Shown here one piece after another: positions 52,666 to 59,089 of a stretch of DNA of 59,089 nt. Position 1 is the first letter of the stretch. Each line of letters opens with the position of its first letter. The notes beneath the pieces were generated by a model. That model worked only from the letters and a program-made list of their open reading frames with translations. It searched no databases and had not been told where the DNA came from. A program made the position numbers and the translations under genes. The stretch comes from Romboutsia timonensis (GTDB lineage Bacteria > Bacillota > Clostridia > Peptostreptococcales > Peptostreptococcaceae), in assembly GCF_900106845.1 (NCBI RefSeq), contig NZ_LT629850.1, positions 1,506,214 through 1,565,302 of the forward strand, written 5' to 3'.

Positions 52666-52893
52666 TTATAATTTTTTTATATTATTAAGTATTAATTTTA
52701 AAGATATAATTATAAATATGACAACACCTACAAAAGAAAGTATTCTCATTAACCAATATATTGTCTCTGTTAAATATGGTATTGGTAATATGTTTATAAG
52801 TGATATAGCTAGTTGAAAAACATCACTTTGTAAAAGTATAAGCATCAATGAACCTAAAGCTATATAAATTAGTTTTAAATTTCTATCATTCAT
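52666..52893 (-). CDS. Small membrane protein
   Basis: The ATG at 52893 (MNDRNLKLIYIALGSLMLIL) is the likely start, after GGTGGGAGAAAT; the upstream extension of the frame is part of a repeat and non-coding. The 75-aa product has two hydrophobic helices and a basic tail. It forms a pair with the gene at 52425. No family was recognised. Confidence 0.65.
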   Translation of the reverse strand: MNDRNLKLIYIALGSLMLILLQSDVFQLAISLINILPIPYLTETIYWLMRILSFVGVVIFIIISLKLILNNIKKL

Positions 52894-52907
52894 ATTTCTC
52901 CCACCCC

Positions 52908-53012
52908 TATCAATTCGTAATGTATAACAATTATGTACTTTCTTACATTCTATCATTAATTCACAATATTATAAACTATCTCTATATAATTAATCACACA
53001 ATTGTCTAGCAG
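52908..53012 (-). repeat. AT-rich intergenic repeat family 2, copy
   Basis: The sequence CAATTCGTAATGTATAACAA continues with TTATGTACTTTCTTACATT and ends AATCACACAATTGTCTAGCA then GAGCC. It matches the 26692-26765 copy in order and orientation. Confidence 0.5.
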
Positions 53013-53078
53013 AGCCAAAATAAAAATAGATATACATATTATTATTAATATTGTATACCTATTTTTATTAATATTATT

Positions 53079-53600
53079 TTAATTTTCTTTAAAAATTCTA
53101 TTATATTTTGGACATACTTTATTTTTAAATAACATCATATTAATAATTAAAATTATTCCAAATATAATTCTAAATGGTATATCTGAAGTTTTAAGACCTG
53201 TTATAATTCCATTTAAGTCTCCTCCACCACCAATAAACTTTGATAATATTGACATATATAAGGGGTCAAGTAATAAAAAACATAAAGTTATATAATAAAT
53301 TGCAATTAAAATATTCTTATTTTTTATTTTATAAATAGATGGATGAAATGCTAAAATATATCCTATTAATATAGTTACTATACTACTTAATCCACTAAAT
53401 AATGCTAAGTTTATACCATTTAAAGAGCCTTCCGTAGTAACTATTTGTATTCCCCATATACCTACAAAACGTATTCTTTCAAATACACCAAGTATCAATG
53501 CTAATAAAAGGTGTGTTCCTTCATGAATAATATAATAACTAACAATAGCTATAAAAACACCTAACCATTGCTTTACTGATTTTTCCAATTCTCTTCCCAT
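53079..53600 (-). CDS. Membrane metallopeptidase-like protein with HExxH
   Basis: The 173-aa protein has about five membrane helices and a zinc-binding HEGTH motif in YYIIHEGTHLLLALILGVFE, as in M50-like intramembrane or zincin peptidases. Downstream is GLSSIVTILIGYILAFHPS and LLLDPLYMS, whose Asp could be the third ligand. It overlaps the TetR gene by 28 bases and is surely co-expressed with it. The substrate is unknown. Confidence 0.75.
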   Translation of the reverse strand: MGRELEKSVKQWLGVFIAIVSYYIIHEGTHLLLALILGVFERIRFVGIWGIQIVTTEGSLNGINLALFSGLSSIVTILIGYILAFHPSIYKIKNKNILIAIYYITLCFLLLDPLYMSILSKFIGGGGDLNGIITGLKTSDIPFRIIFGIILIINMMLFKNKVCPKYNRIFKEN

Positions 53601-54226
53601 AATAGCTCCTCTTTTAAATATAATCTAAAAAATTCTTGTATATGTTTTTTTATTAAGTTTAATGCTTCATCAATTTTATCATCTTCAGAGTCATAACGGA
53701 AAAATAACATAAAAATAGGTGAATAAAAATGTATAGCCATTATATCTGGATTAGTTCCATTCACTTTACCCTCATTTATTAATTTTCTAAATACTTCGCT
53801 TTGATAACTTAAAGTTTTTTCAATAAACATATCCTTAAATTTTCTATTCAACTCATGATTTTTAAGATGCTCTATAGTCATCATTCTACGAAACTTCGAT
53901 AATATATCATCTGTAAGATAAAATAAGAATATATTACAATATATCTCTTGGATTATGCTTATTGGAAAAACTTCTTTAGTATTTACATTATGATTAAATT
54001 TAGAAATTAATTCTTCTTGTAAACTGTCTATTCTACCCGCTGACACTTCAACGATAGTGTCAAATAATTGTTGCTTATTTTTATAATGTTTATATATAGC
54101 ACTTTCTCTAATTCCTACTGCTTTTGCAATATCTCTTACTGATACTCCACTAAAACCAGATACAGAAAATAAAGACAATGCCTCTATTAAAATTTTATCT
54201 TTCGTTTTCATATTTAATCCTCTCAT
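53573..54226 (-). CDS. TetR-family transcriptional regulator
   Basis: The 217-aa protein has a TetR N-terminal helix-turn-helix (DKILIEALSLFSVSGFSGVS, VRDIAKAVGIRESAIYKHYK) and a helical ligand-binding part with many aromatic residues. It is divergent from the ABC exporter gene at 54584 and overlaps the peptidase-like gene. It probably represses both directions until a ligand binds. A TTTGGTTAACAGTTGTTCACCAAA-like dyad lies just upstream (54227-54249) and is a good operator candidate. Confidence 0.9.
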   Translation of the reverse strand: MRGLNMKTKDKILIEALSLFSVSGFSGVSVRDIAKAVGIRESAIYKHYKNKQQLFDTIVEVSAGRIDSLQEELISKFNHNVNTKEVFPISIIQEIYCNIFLFYLTDDILSKFRRMMTIEHLKNHELNRKFKDMFIEKTLSYQSEVFRKLINEGKVNGTNPDIMAIHFYSPIFMLFFRYDSEDDKIDEALNLIKKHIQEFFRLYLKEELLWEENWKNQ

Positions 54227-54249
54227 TTGGTTAACAGTTGTTCACCAAA
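54227..54249. promoter_or_regulatory. Candidate TetR operator
   Basis: The dyad TTTGGT-TAACAGTTGTTC-ACCAAA, with arms TTTGGT and ACCAAA and an inner GTTAAC/GTTGTTC part, lies directly upstream of the TetR start. TetR proteins commonly bind such palindromes in their own promoters. The assignment is inference. Confidence 0.45.
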
Positions 54250-54313
54250 TAATTTTACAATATTTATTTTAACTATTCAATACTAAAAAGTTAAGCAACA
54301 ATTATATATATAA

Positions 54314-54496
54314 CTTTGTTGCATCTTAAATAATGATTTACTTCTTCTGCACATTGTCTTATAGAAAACCCTAATATCATTAGTTATCAGTATTTAAGCC
54401 ATTTATCTAATCCTAGTTTTGTACTTGAGAATTAAGATAAAGTAAATTCTCAAAAGTATATCTACACCGCTTACAAATGTATCTTTATCTACCATT
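54314..54496 (-). pseudogene. Decayed IS1595-family transposase fragment
   Basis: Read leftward, the DNA encodes NGR, a stop, RYICKRCRYTF (half of the zinc ribbon), then DKWLKY with stops, then LGFSIRQCAEEV. The order and sequence match NGKQRYICKSCNKTF, SKWLEY and AGYSIRKCAEIV in the intact transposase at 46253, with stops, frame changes and a small deletion. It is an old remnant between the TetR gene and the ABC exporter. The rest of 54250-54583 is AT-rich promoter DNA. Confidence 0.75.
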
Positions 54497-54583
54497 AGGT
54501 TTTCAATTTTTATTAATTTACTTTTAAATATAGATAATATATACTTTAGTGTAGTTTGATAAATATAAATTGTGGAGGTAGTC

Positions 54584-56287
54584 ATGAAAAAACTATGGAA
54601 GTATCTATTTAAATACAAACTTCTATTTTTTACTAGAGTATTAACCATATCTTTAGCAGCTTTATCTGTAATCTGCTTTGACTTTATGATGGGATTTATA
54701 GTTGATATATTTTCAAATGGTGAAACAGAAAAGTTTGTTCCAATTATTTTAGCTAGTATTTTTCTTATAATATTATTATTCGTAACTGAATGTGTAGATG
54801 GATATGTTATGTCATCTTACATAAAAAATACAGTAAATTATTTAAGATGCGATATATTTACTAAAATATTAAACAAAGATATGAAGGACTTTTCTTTAGA
54901 TAATAGTGGAAAATATATATCAATACTTTATAATGATATAAAAATAATTGAAGATAGCTTACTAAACAATATATTCTTAGTTATATCTTCTTTTATATCA
55001 TTTATAATTTCTCTTTTATTTTTATTTTCAATAAGCCCATCAATAGTAATATTTATAGTTATATTTGGTATCCTTGGATTTGTAATACCTAATGCTCTTT
55101 CTAAAAAATTAATAATTGAAAAAAATAACTATTCACATAATTTAGAGGAAATAACCTCTGTTACTAAGGACTTATTTTCAGGATTTGAAGTTATAAAAGG
55201 ATTTAATATTGGTAGTAAAATTAATACTATCTTTAAAAATTCCTCTAATACTGTTGAGTCTACTAAGAAAAAATGTTCAATACTTGAATCTATTATAAAA
55301 GGATTTTCACTATCTTTTAGCGTTACAGTTTACTTAGGAGTTTTAATACTTGGCGGATACCTTATGTATAAAGGTGAAATATCTGTTGGTACTGCAATTA
55401 TTATAATACAACTTAGCACTCATATAGTTGGTCCTGTTAAAACTAGTATTTCTTTAATTAATCAAATAAAATCAGTTTCACTTATAGCTGATAAAATTGA
55501 TGAAATACTTTATGACTCTTGTGAAGATATTGAAGAAATATCTTTACCTAAATTTGAAAACAGCATAGAAGTTAAAAACTTAGATTTTTCTTATACTAAT
55601 GATAGAAAGGCTTTAAATAATATTAATTTAACCTTTGAAAAAAATAAAAAGTATGCCATTGTAGGTGAAAGTGGTTGTGGTAAATCTACATTAATAAAAT
55701 TACTTATGAGATATTACAAAGATTACAACGGTGATATTTTAATTGATAATAAAGATATCCATAAAATATTTAGTAATGATTTATATAAAAATATGTCTAT
55801 GATTCAACAAAATGTATTTATGTTTGATGATTCTATTAAAGAAAATATAAAGTTATTTGCAAACTATAGTGATGAAGAAGTTTTAAATATATGTAATAGA
55901 TCTGGTCTTTCTAATTTAATATCAAGACTTCCTAATGGTATTAATTCTTTAGTAGGTGAAAATGGAAACAAATTATCAGGTGGAGAAAAGCAAAGAATAG
56001 CTATAGCTCGTTCCCTTATAAATAATACTAAAATATTAATTTTAGATGAATCTACCTCAGCCCTTGATAATGAAACTGCTTATAATTTAGAAAGTTCTCT
56101 GCTTTCTATAAATGATTTAACATTAATAGTTGTTACACACAAGCTTATAAAAAATATTTTACTTAATTATGATGAAATTATAGTTATGAAAGATGGTATG
56201 GTTATTGAGAAAGGCTCTTTTGATTATTTAATTAGCCTTAAAGGTTATTTCTATAGCTTATATTACCTTCAAAATGAAGATATATAA
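54584..56287 (+). CDS. ABC exporter half-transporter (permease-ATPase fusion)
   Basis: The ATG at 54584 follows GTGGAGGTAGTC; the GTG four codons earlier is part of that site. The 567-aa protein has six membrane helices in the first 300 residues, then an ATPase domain with GESGCGKSTLIKLL (Walker A), the Q-loop in MIQQNVFMFDDSI, LSGGEKQRIAIARSL (signature), ILILDESTSALD (Walker B) and VVTHK (H-loop). Half-transporters dimerise to export drugs, lipids or peptides. It diverges from a TetR gene that probably controls it. The substrate is unknown. Confidence 0.94.
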   Translation: MKKLWKYLFKYKLLFFTRVLTISLAALSVICFDFMMGFIVDIFSNGETEKFVPIILASIFLIILLFVTECVDGYVMSSYIKNTVNYLRCDIFTKILNKDMKDFSLDNSGKYISILYNDIKIIEDSLLNNIFLVISSFISFIISLLFLFSISPSIVIFIVIFGILGFVIPNALSKKLIIEKNNYSHNLEEITSVTKDLFSGFEVIKGFNIGSKINTIFKNSSNTVESTKKKCSILESIIKGFSLSFSVTVYLGVLILGGYLMYKGEISVGTAIIIIQLSTHIVGPVKTSISLINQIKSVSLIADKIDEILYDSCEDIEEISLPKFENSIEVKNLDFSYTNDRKALNNINLTFEKNKKYAIVGESGCGKSTLIKLLMRYYKDYNGDILIDNKDIHKIFSNDLYKNMSMIQQNVFMFDDSIKENIKLFANYSDEEVLNICNRSGLSNLISRLPNGINSLVGENGNKLSGGEKQRIAIARSLINNTKILILDESTSALDNETAYNLESSLLSINDLTLIVVTHKLIKNILLNYDEIIVMKDGMVIEKGSFDYLISLKGYFYSLYYLQNEDI

Positions 56288-56295
56288 TTAGTATA

Positions 56296-56345
56296 ATACC
56301 TTTGTAACTTTATTAAATATAAAATAAATACAAAGGTATTTATTT
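56296..56345 (+). terminator. Terminator of the ABC exporter gene
   Basis: AATACCTTTGT pairs with ACAAAGGTATT around a long AT loop, followed by T residues. It lies eight bases past the stop codon. Confidence 0.7.
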
Positions 56346-56395
56346 TAGTATAAACTCTATTAGATAATTTTCTGATAAATAGTAAATACATTAAT

Positions 56396-56424
56396 AAAGG
56401 CTCCTTTTTATAAAGGAGCCTTTT
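56396..56424 (-). terminator. Terminator of the globin gene
   Basis: AAAGGCTCCTTT pairs with AAAGGAGCCTTT around a 4-nt loop, six bases past the globin stop codon. It is strong and symmetric. Confidence 0.88.
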
Positions 56425-56430
56425 AATATA

Positions 56431-56898
56431 TTACATTCTTTGATGTATTTGGTTATCTATGCATATTTGGTCTATATACATGTCTTTTTCTATTTGTATA
56501 AATACTTTAGCTATAACTTCGTAAGCTTCTGCCCATGCATTTAATACTTCTTCTGTTGCAGCATCTTTTAATACTTCTTTTATAGCTGCTAATAAATTTT
56601 CACCTACTATTGGGTAGTGTTCTGGTTTTACATTTGCATTAACGTGAGCTTTGCACATCTTTTGTACAGCTGGTAATATTGCTTCTAAGTTATCTATATT
56701 TTGTGCAGCTGCTAATACAGCCATTGCTAATGCCTTTGGTTGTTCTCCAGATTCTTGCTTGTCCATATTAAACATAGCTTTTATTTCAGGATTATTTTCA
56801 AACATTCTCTTATAGAAAGTTGTTGTTATTTCTACTCCATGTTCTCTTAATACTGGAACTGTACTTTTTATTATATCTATTGTCTTTTGATTTAACAT
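56431..56898 (-). CDS. Single-domain globin (flavohaemoglobin-like)
   Basis: The 155-aa protein matches the globin domain of Hmp: [40 protein letters not shown] (Tyr B10, Phe CD1 region), the proximal His in [20 protein letters not shown], and [16 protein letters not shown]. The reductase domains of flavohaemoglobin are absent, and a 15-residue tail follows the globin fold. In an anaerobe it may detoxify nitric oxide or oxygen with an outside reductase. The start has AAAGGAGAAATAA. It is monocistronic. Confidence 0.93.
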   Translation of the reverse strand: MLNQKTIDIIKSTVPVLREHGVEITTTFYKRMFENNPEIKAMFNMDKQESGEQPKALAMAVLAAAQNIDNLEAILPAVQKMCKAHVNANVKPEHYPIVGENLLAAIKEVLKDAATEEVLNAWAEAYEVIAKVFIQIEKDMYIDQICIDNQIHQRM

Positions 56899-57073
56899 AT
56901 TTATTTCTCCTTTTAAATATCTAACTTATCTCTATCTTTATTATATTAAATATATACCCTTAGATTTTAACTATAAACAAATTTTATAAAATAATTATGA
57001 TATTTATAAAAATATTATCACTTATTTATTCTAATAGTTAGGCTATATTAGCTTACTTTATAATAATAGTATA

Positions 57074-57129
57074 AAAATAACCATACCTTAGTACTTTCAA
57101 TGCCTTGAATTATAAGGTATGGTTATTTT
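57074..57129 (-). terminator. Long hairpin terminator
   Basis: AAAATAACCATACCTTA pairs with TAAGGTATGGTTATTTT around a 20-nt loop. It lies about 170 bases past the DUF3784-like gene end, with family 2 repeat sequence on both sides. Confidence 0.75.
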
Positions 57130-57181
57130 CTAATTTGCTATAAATTATTCGTAATATATTAATATTGTGAAAGTATTGTTC

Positions 57182-57298
57182 TGTTCAATAAAACATCACG
57201 TTTATTTCTTGAACAACATCTTACTGAAATAACTTTATTTAAACTAACTATAATTATCTCTAATACATCGCCTAATATAATATTTGTTTTATTGAACA
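57182..57298. repeat. Short inverted-repeat-bounded element
   Basis: TGTTCAATAAAACA (57182-57195) and TGTTTTATTGAACA (57285-57298) are perfect 14-bp inverted repeats 89 bases apart. A third TTTTATTGAAC lies at about 57746. The inside has no coding frame. It resembles a tiny non-autonomous element or a solo remnant. Confidence 0.5.
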
Positions 57299-57300
57299 AA

Positions 57301-57612
57301 TTAATCTTCTAATTTTGCATATTTACAAATTCTATAATATGCACCAAATTCAGTTGCAAGTGCCATCACTATTATTGTAATTGTAATTATATATGGATAC
57401 CTGTTTTGTAACACATAGTTTATGCCAGCAACTGCTGATAAACATAATCCAAATACCATAACATGAGAGCCCATAATATCTGCAACTTTATCATTATCAT
57501 ATTTTTTTAAATTTACCAAACTTACAAGATTACCCATTTTATACTTTCTAACCATAAATCCTAACACAAATCCCAAAATACCTATAATTAGAGTTATTAT
57601 ACTAAACTCCAT
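57301..57612 (-). CDS. DUF3784-like small membrane protein
   Basis: The 103-aa protein has three helices: IITLIIGILGFVLGFMVRKY, MGSHVMVFGLCLSAVAGINY and YIITITIIVMALATEFGAYY. The VRKYKMGNLVSLVNLKKYD segment between helices 1 and 2 fits DUF3784-type proteins. A GGGGGGACAAAT site precedes the start. The function is unknown. Confidence 0.75.
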   Translation of the reverse strand: MEFSIITLIIGILGFVLGFMVRKYKMGNLVSLVNLKKYDNDKVADIMGSHVMVFGLCLSAVAGINYVLQNRYPYIITITIIVMALATEFGAYYRICKYAKLED

Positions 57613-57785
57613 ATTTGTCCCCCCTTTTTCATAAAAAGATACTATTGGTAAATTATAACATATTAGAAATAATAATAATAATTAAGATACAGATACATTT
57701 ACATAAAATACAGAATAAAAATAAGTGTCCACTAAAACATACTTTTTATTGAACACAAAAACATATATTATTATTAGTCTTTAAT

Positions 57786-58217
57786 TTACTTAAGATTATT
57801 CAATTTTTTATTAATAAAATCAACGTCCTTTTTATTTTCATACACAGTAGCAAATAAGCAACCTAAATATATTATTATATATAGGGCAATACAAATACTT
57901 TGAACTAAGTATATATTGTTCATAAAATGTAAATATCTATTTATTATATTAAAAACGGATATAGTTAATATAAAGTGTATAATTAATCCTATATACCTAG
58001 GTAACTTTTTAATATCAAGTATTACAGAACTTGCAGATATCGCAAATCCTGAAGTTACAAAAGCAATTAAATACCTATTAATTTCTCTTATATCTAAGAC
58101 TATTGTTCCATCACCTGTAAATAAAGAAATCCCAAATATCATAGAAAGTATAGATATAAACCCTATACAAGCTCCAATTCCACCTCTTTTTAATATATTA
58201 TGTATCATATGTACCAC
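57786..58217 (-). CDS. DUF3021-family membrane protein
   Basis: The 143-aa protein has four membrane helices (GIGACIGFISILSMIFGISL, LIAFVTSGFAISASSVIL, YIGLIIHFILTISVFNII, IYLVQSICIALYIIIYLGCL). It follows the LytTR regulator by four bases. DUF3021 proteins are regularly paired with LytTR DNA-binding proteins and are thought to control their activity at the membrane, in place of a kinase. Confidence 0.88.
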   Translation of the reverse strand: MVHMIHNILKRGGIGACIGFISILSMIFGISLFTGDGTIVLDIREINRYLIAFVTSGFAISASSVILDIKKLPRYIGLIIHFILTISVFNIINRYLHFMNNIYLVQSICIALYIIIYLGCLFATVYENKKDVDFINKKLNNLK

Positions 58218-58221
58218 ATCC

Positions 58222-58656
58222 TTAACTTATAAATTCTTTGACTTTTTTTAAGTAACGCCTTGAAATATACTCTTTCATTCCATTTTTCAAATGAATGGTC
58301 ACCATTCCGTTAATAGTAGCCTCAAAATTATCTACCTGGTATATATTAATTATGGCTGAATTTGAAACACGAATAAATTTTGATTTATCTAGTATATCCT
58401 CTAACTCATATAATCTATAGTTTAATTTTAAATTCATGTCTTCTGTACTTGCGTACACTTTTTTATTTTCAGAGTAAATAACCTGTATTTCATTTTCATT
58501 TATCAAATATGTTTTTTCACCGTTTATACCTGTTAAAATAAGACTATTTTTTGATAATTTACGAATTATAGTATCTATTTCATCACTCATAGAAGGTGTA
58601 CTTATTTTAACTACAATATCATCTAAACTCGTATCTACATTTACTTTAATTTTCAT
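58222..58656 (-). CDS. LytTR-domain transcriptional regulator
   Basis: The 144-aa protein has a short N-terminal part and a LytTR DNA-binding domain (YLINENEIQVIYSENKKVYA, KFIRVSNSAIINIYQVDNFE, then GMVTIHLKNGMKEYISRRYL with KVKEFI). It has no receiver domain, so it is not phosphorylated like AgrA. It is co-transcribed with the DUF3021 gene. Targets probably include its own operon. The start has AAGGAGGTATTCT. Confidence 0.92.
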   Translation of the reverse strand: MKIKVNVDTSLDDIVVKISTPSMSDEIDTIIRKLSKNSLILTGINGEKTYLINENEIQVIYSENKKVYASTEDMNLKLNYRLYELEDILDKSKFIRVSNSAIINIYQVDNFEATINGMVTIHLKNGMKEYISRRYLKKVKEFIS

Positions 58657-58774
58657 AGAATACCTCCTTTCTTAAATTTATTATATATGATTAATTCAAA
58701 GTGATAAATAGTTTAAAGATAGGTGGTCTTAATTTGAAGATATGTGGAAATTTATTTTAAATTATGTTAAAAAA

Positions 58775-58822
58775 AGCTAGTAAATATTTACTAGCTACAG
58801 AGCGTAGACAAAGTCTACGCTC
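58775..58822. repeat. Tandem perfect palindromes at the IS1182 left end
   Basis: A 22-bp perfect palindrome at 58775-58796 (half site AGCTAGTAAAT) is followed after three bases by GAGCGTAGAC-AAA-GTCTACGCTC at 58800-58822, which then runs into a T tract. They lie 38 bases before the transposase ATG and may combine a terminator of outside transcripts with the element end. Confidence 0.65.
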
Positions 58823-58859
58823 TTTTATTTTTGTCAATACTCTTTATGAGGTGATAAAT

Positions 58860-59089
58860 ATGTTAACTATAAGAAAAGAAAATTTTAGAGATGATGAAAT
58901 AAATGTTATATTAGATGGATTGGTTCCTGAAAACCATTTAGTAAGAAAAATAGAAAATGCAATAGATTTTAGTTTTATTTATGATAAAGTAAAAGATTTA
59001 TACTCTCCGTTAGGAGCTCCAAGTATAGATCCTGTTGTTTTAATAAAAATAGTTTTAATTCAATATTTATTTGGCATACCTTCAATGAG
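58860..59089 (+). CDS. IS1182-family transposase, cut by window end
   Basis: The first 76 residues are seen: MLTIRKENFRDDEINVILDG, then LVPENHLVRKIENAIDFSFI, and SPLGAPSIDPVVLIKIVLIQ. This is the DUF772-type N-terminus of IS1182 and IS5-like transposases, including the Pro-x-hydrophobic-GxPSxDPVxL signature. The start has GAGGTGATAA. The remaining part lies outside, so it is not known whether the gene is intact. Confidence 0.9.
   Translation, partial: MLTIRKENFRDDEINVILDGLVPENHLVRKIENAIDFSFIYDKVKDLYSPLGAPSIDPVVLIKIVLIQYLFGIPSM

Noticed and set aside
54403-54648. 81-aa minus-strand frame across the ABC gene start
   Set aside because: It mixes the decayed transposase in a wrong frame with the antisense of the exporter start.

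Overview
The window is AT-rich, low-GC DNA from a spore-forming anaerobic Firmicute. The evidence is the CotJ spore-coat operon, an alpha/beta-type small acid-soluble spore protein, the arginine deiminase operon, strong AGGAGG-type ribosome binding sites, a queuine-salvage operon of the kind described in Clostridioides difficile, and an AgrBD locus. The gene set fits Peptostreptococcaceae (Paraclostridium, Paeniclostridium, Romboutsia or a relative); the genus is an inference. Most genes are on the minus strand.

Layout. 0-9.6 kb is a defence island: a type I restriction-modification system (hsdR, hsdM, hsdS) with a Septu-like ATPase/HNH pair (ptuA, ptuB) between hsdR and hsdM, followed by an uncharacterised 579-aa protein. 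9.8-17 kb carries small genes of phage-like flavour (a Mor-like regulator, an Amidase_3 lysin, a DUF1659/DUF2922/YvrJ trio). It also holds a probable copper or silver module: an OmpR-type regulator and a kinase with a Met/His/Cys-rich sensor loop, facing an HMA-SafE-cupredoxin fusion. 17.5-22.6 kb is the arginine deiminase operon (arcA-arcB-arcC-arcD type), preceded by a MerR-methyltransferase fusion. 24-29 kb is accessory: a Ser/Asn/Thr-rich surface protein, an MNT/HEPN pair and an Rpn-type nuclease. 29.3-31.7 kb is the queuosine salvage operon queK-qrtT-queL behind a candidate preQ1-I riboswitch.

32.2-34.2 kb is an agr-type quorum-sensing locus in which agrB has an in-frame stop codon and the AgrD peptide has Ser where Cys is usual. 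34.8-38.5 kb has cotJABC, prfC and a BFD-like ferredoxin. 38.9-45.3 kb has an SH3-repeat secreted protein, a manganese catalase pseudogene, a MYG1-family protein, an unusual cluster of GGTAAC inverted repeats, and an ECF sigma/anti-sigma/VanZ group. 45.5-51.1 kb has tRNA-Asn, an IS1595-type transposase and a large RND transporter with a coiled-coil insertion. 51.2-59 kb has a VOC protein, the spore protein, a TetR/peptidase/ABC exporter group with a decayed IS1595 relic, a globin, a LytTR/DUF3021 pair and the start of an IS1182-type transposase cut by the window end.

The most unusual sequence-level feature is a family of six dispersed intergenic repeats, all in the same orientation. They have a GC-rich, highly structured left module. 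Four also have a roughly 90-bp right module, most with terminal inverted repeats, and each right module contains a DnaA-box match (TTATCCACA three times, TTATACACA once). Most copies abut a transcription terminator. A second, more degenerate AT-rich repeat family is also present.
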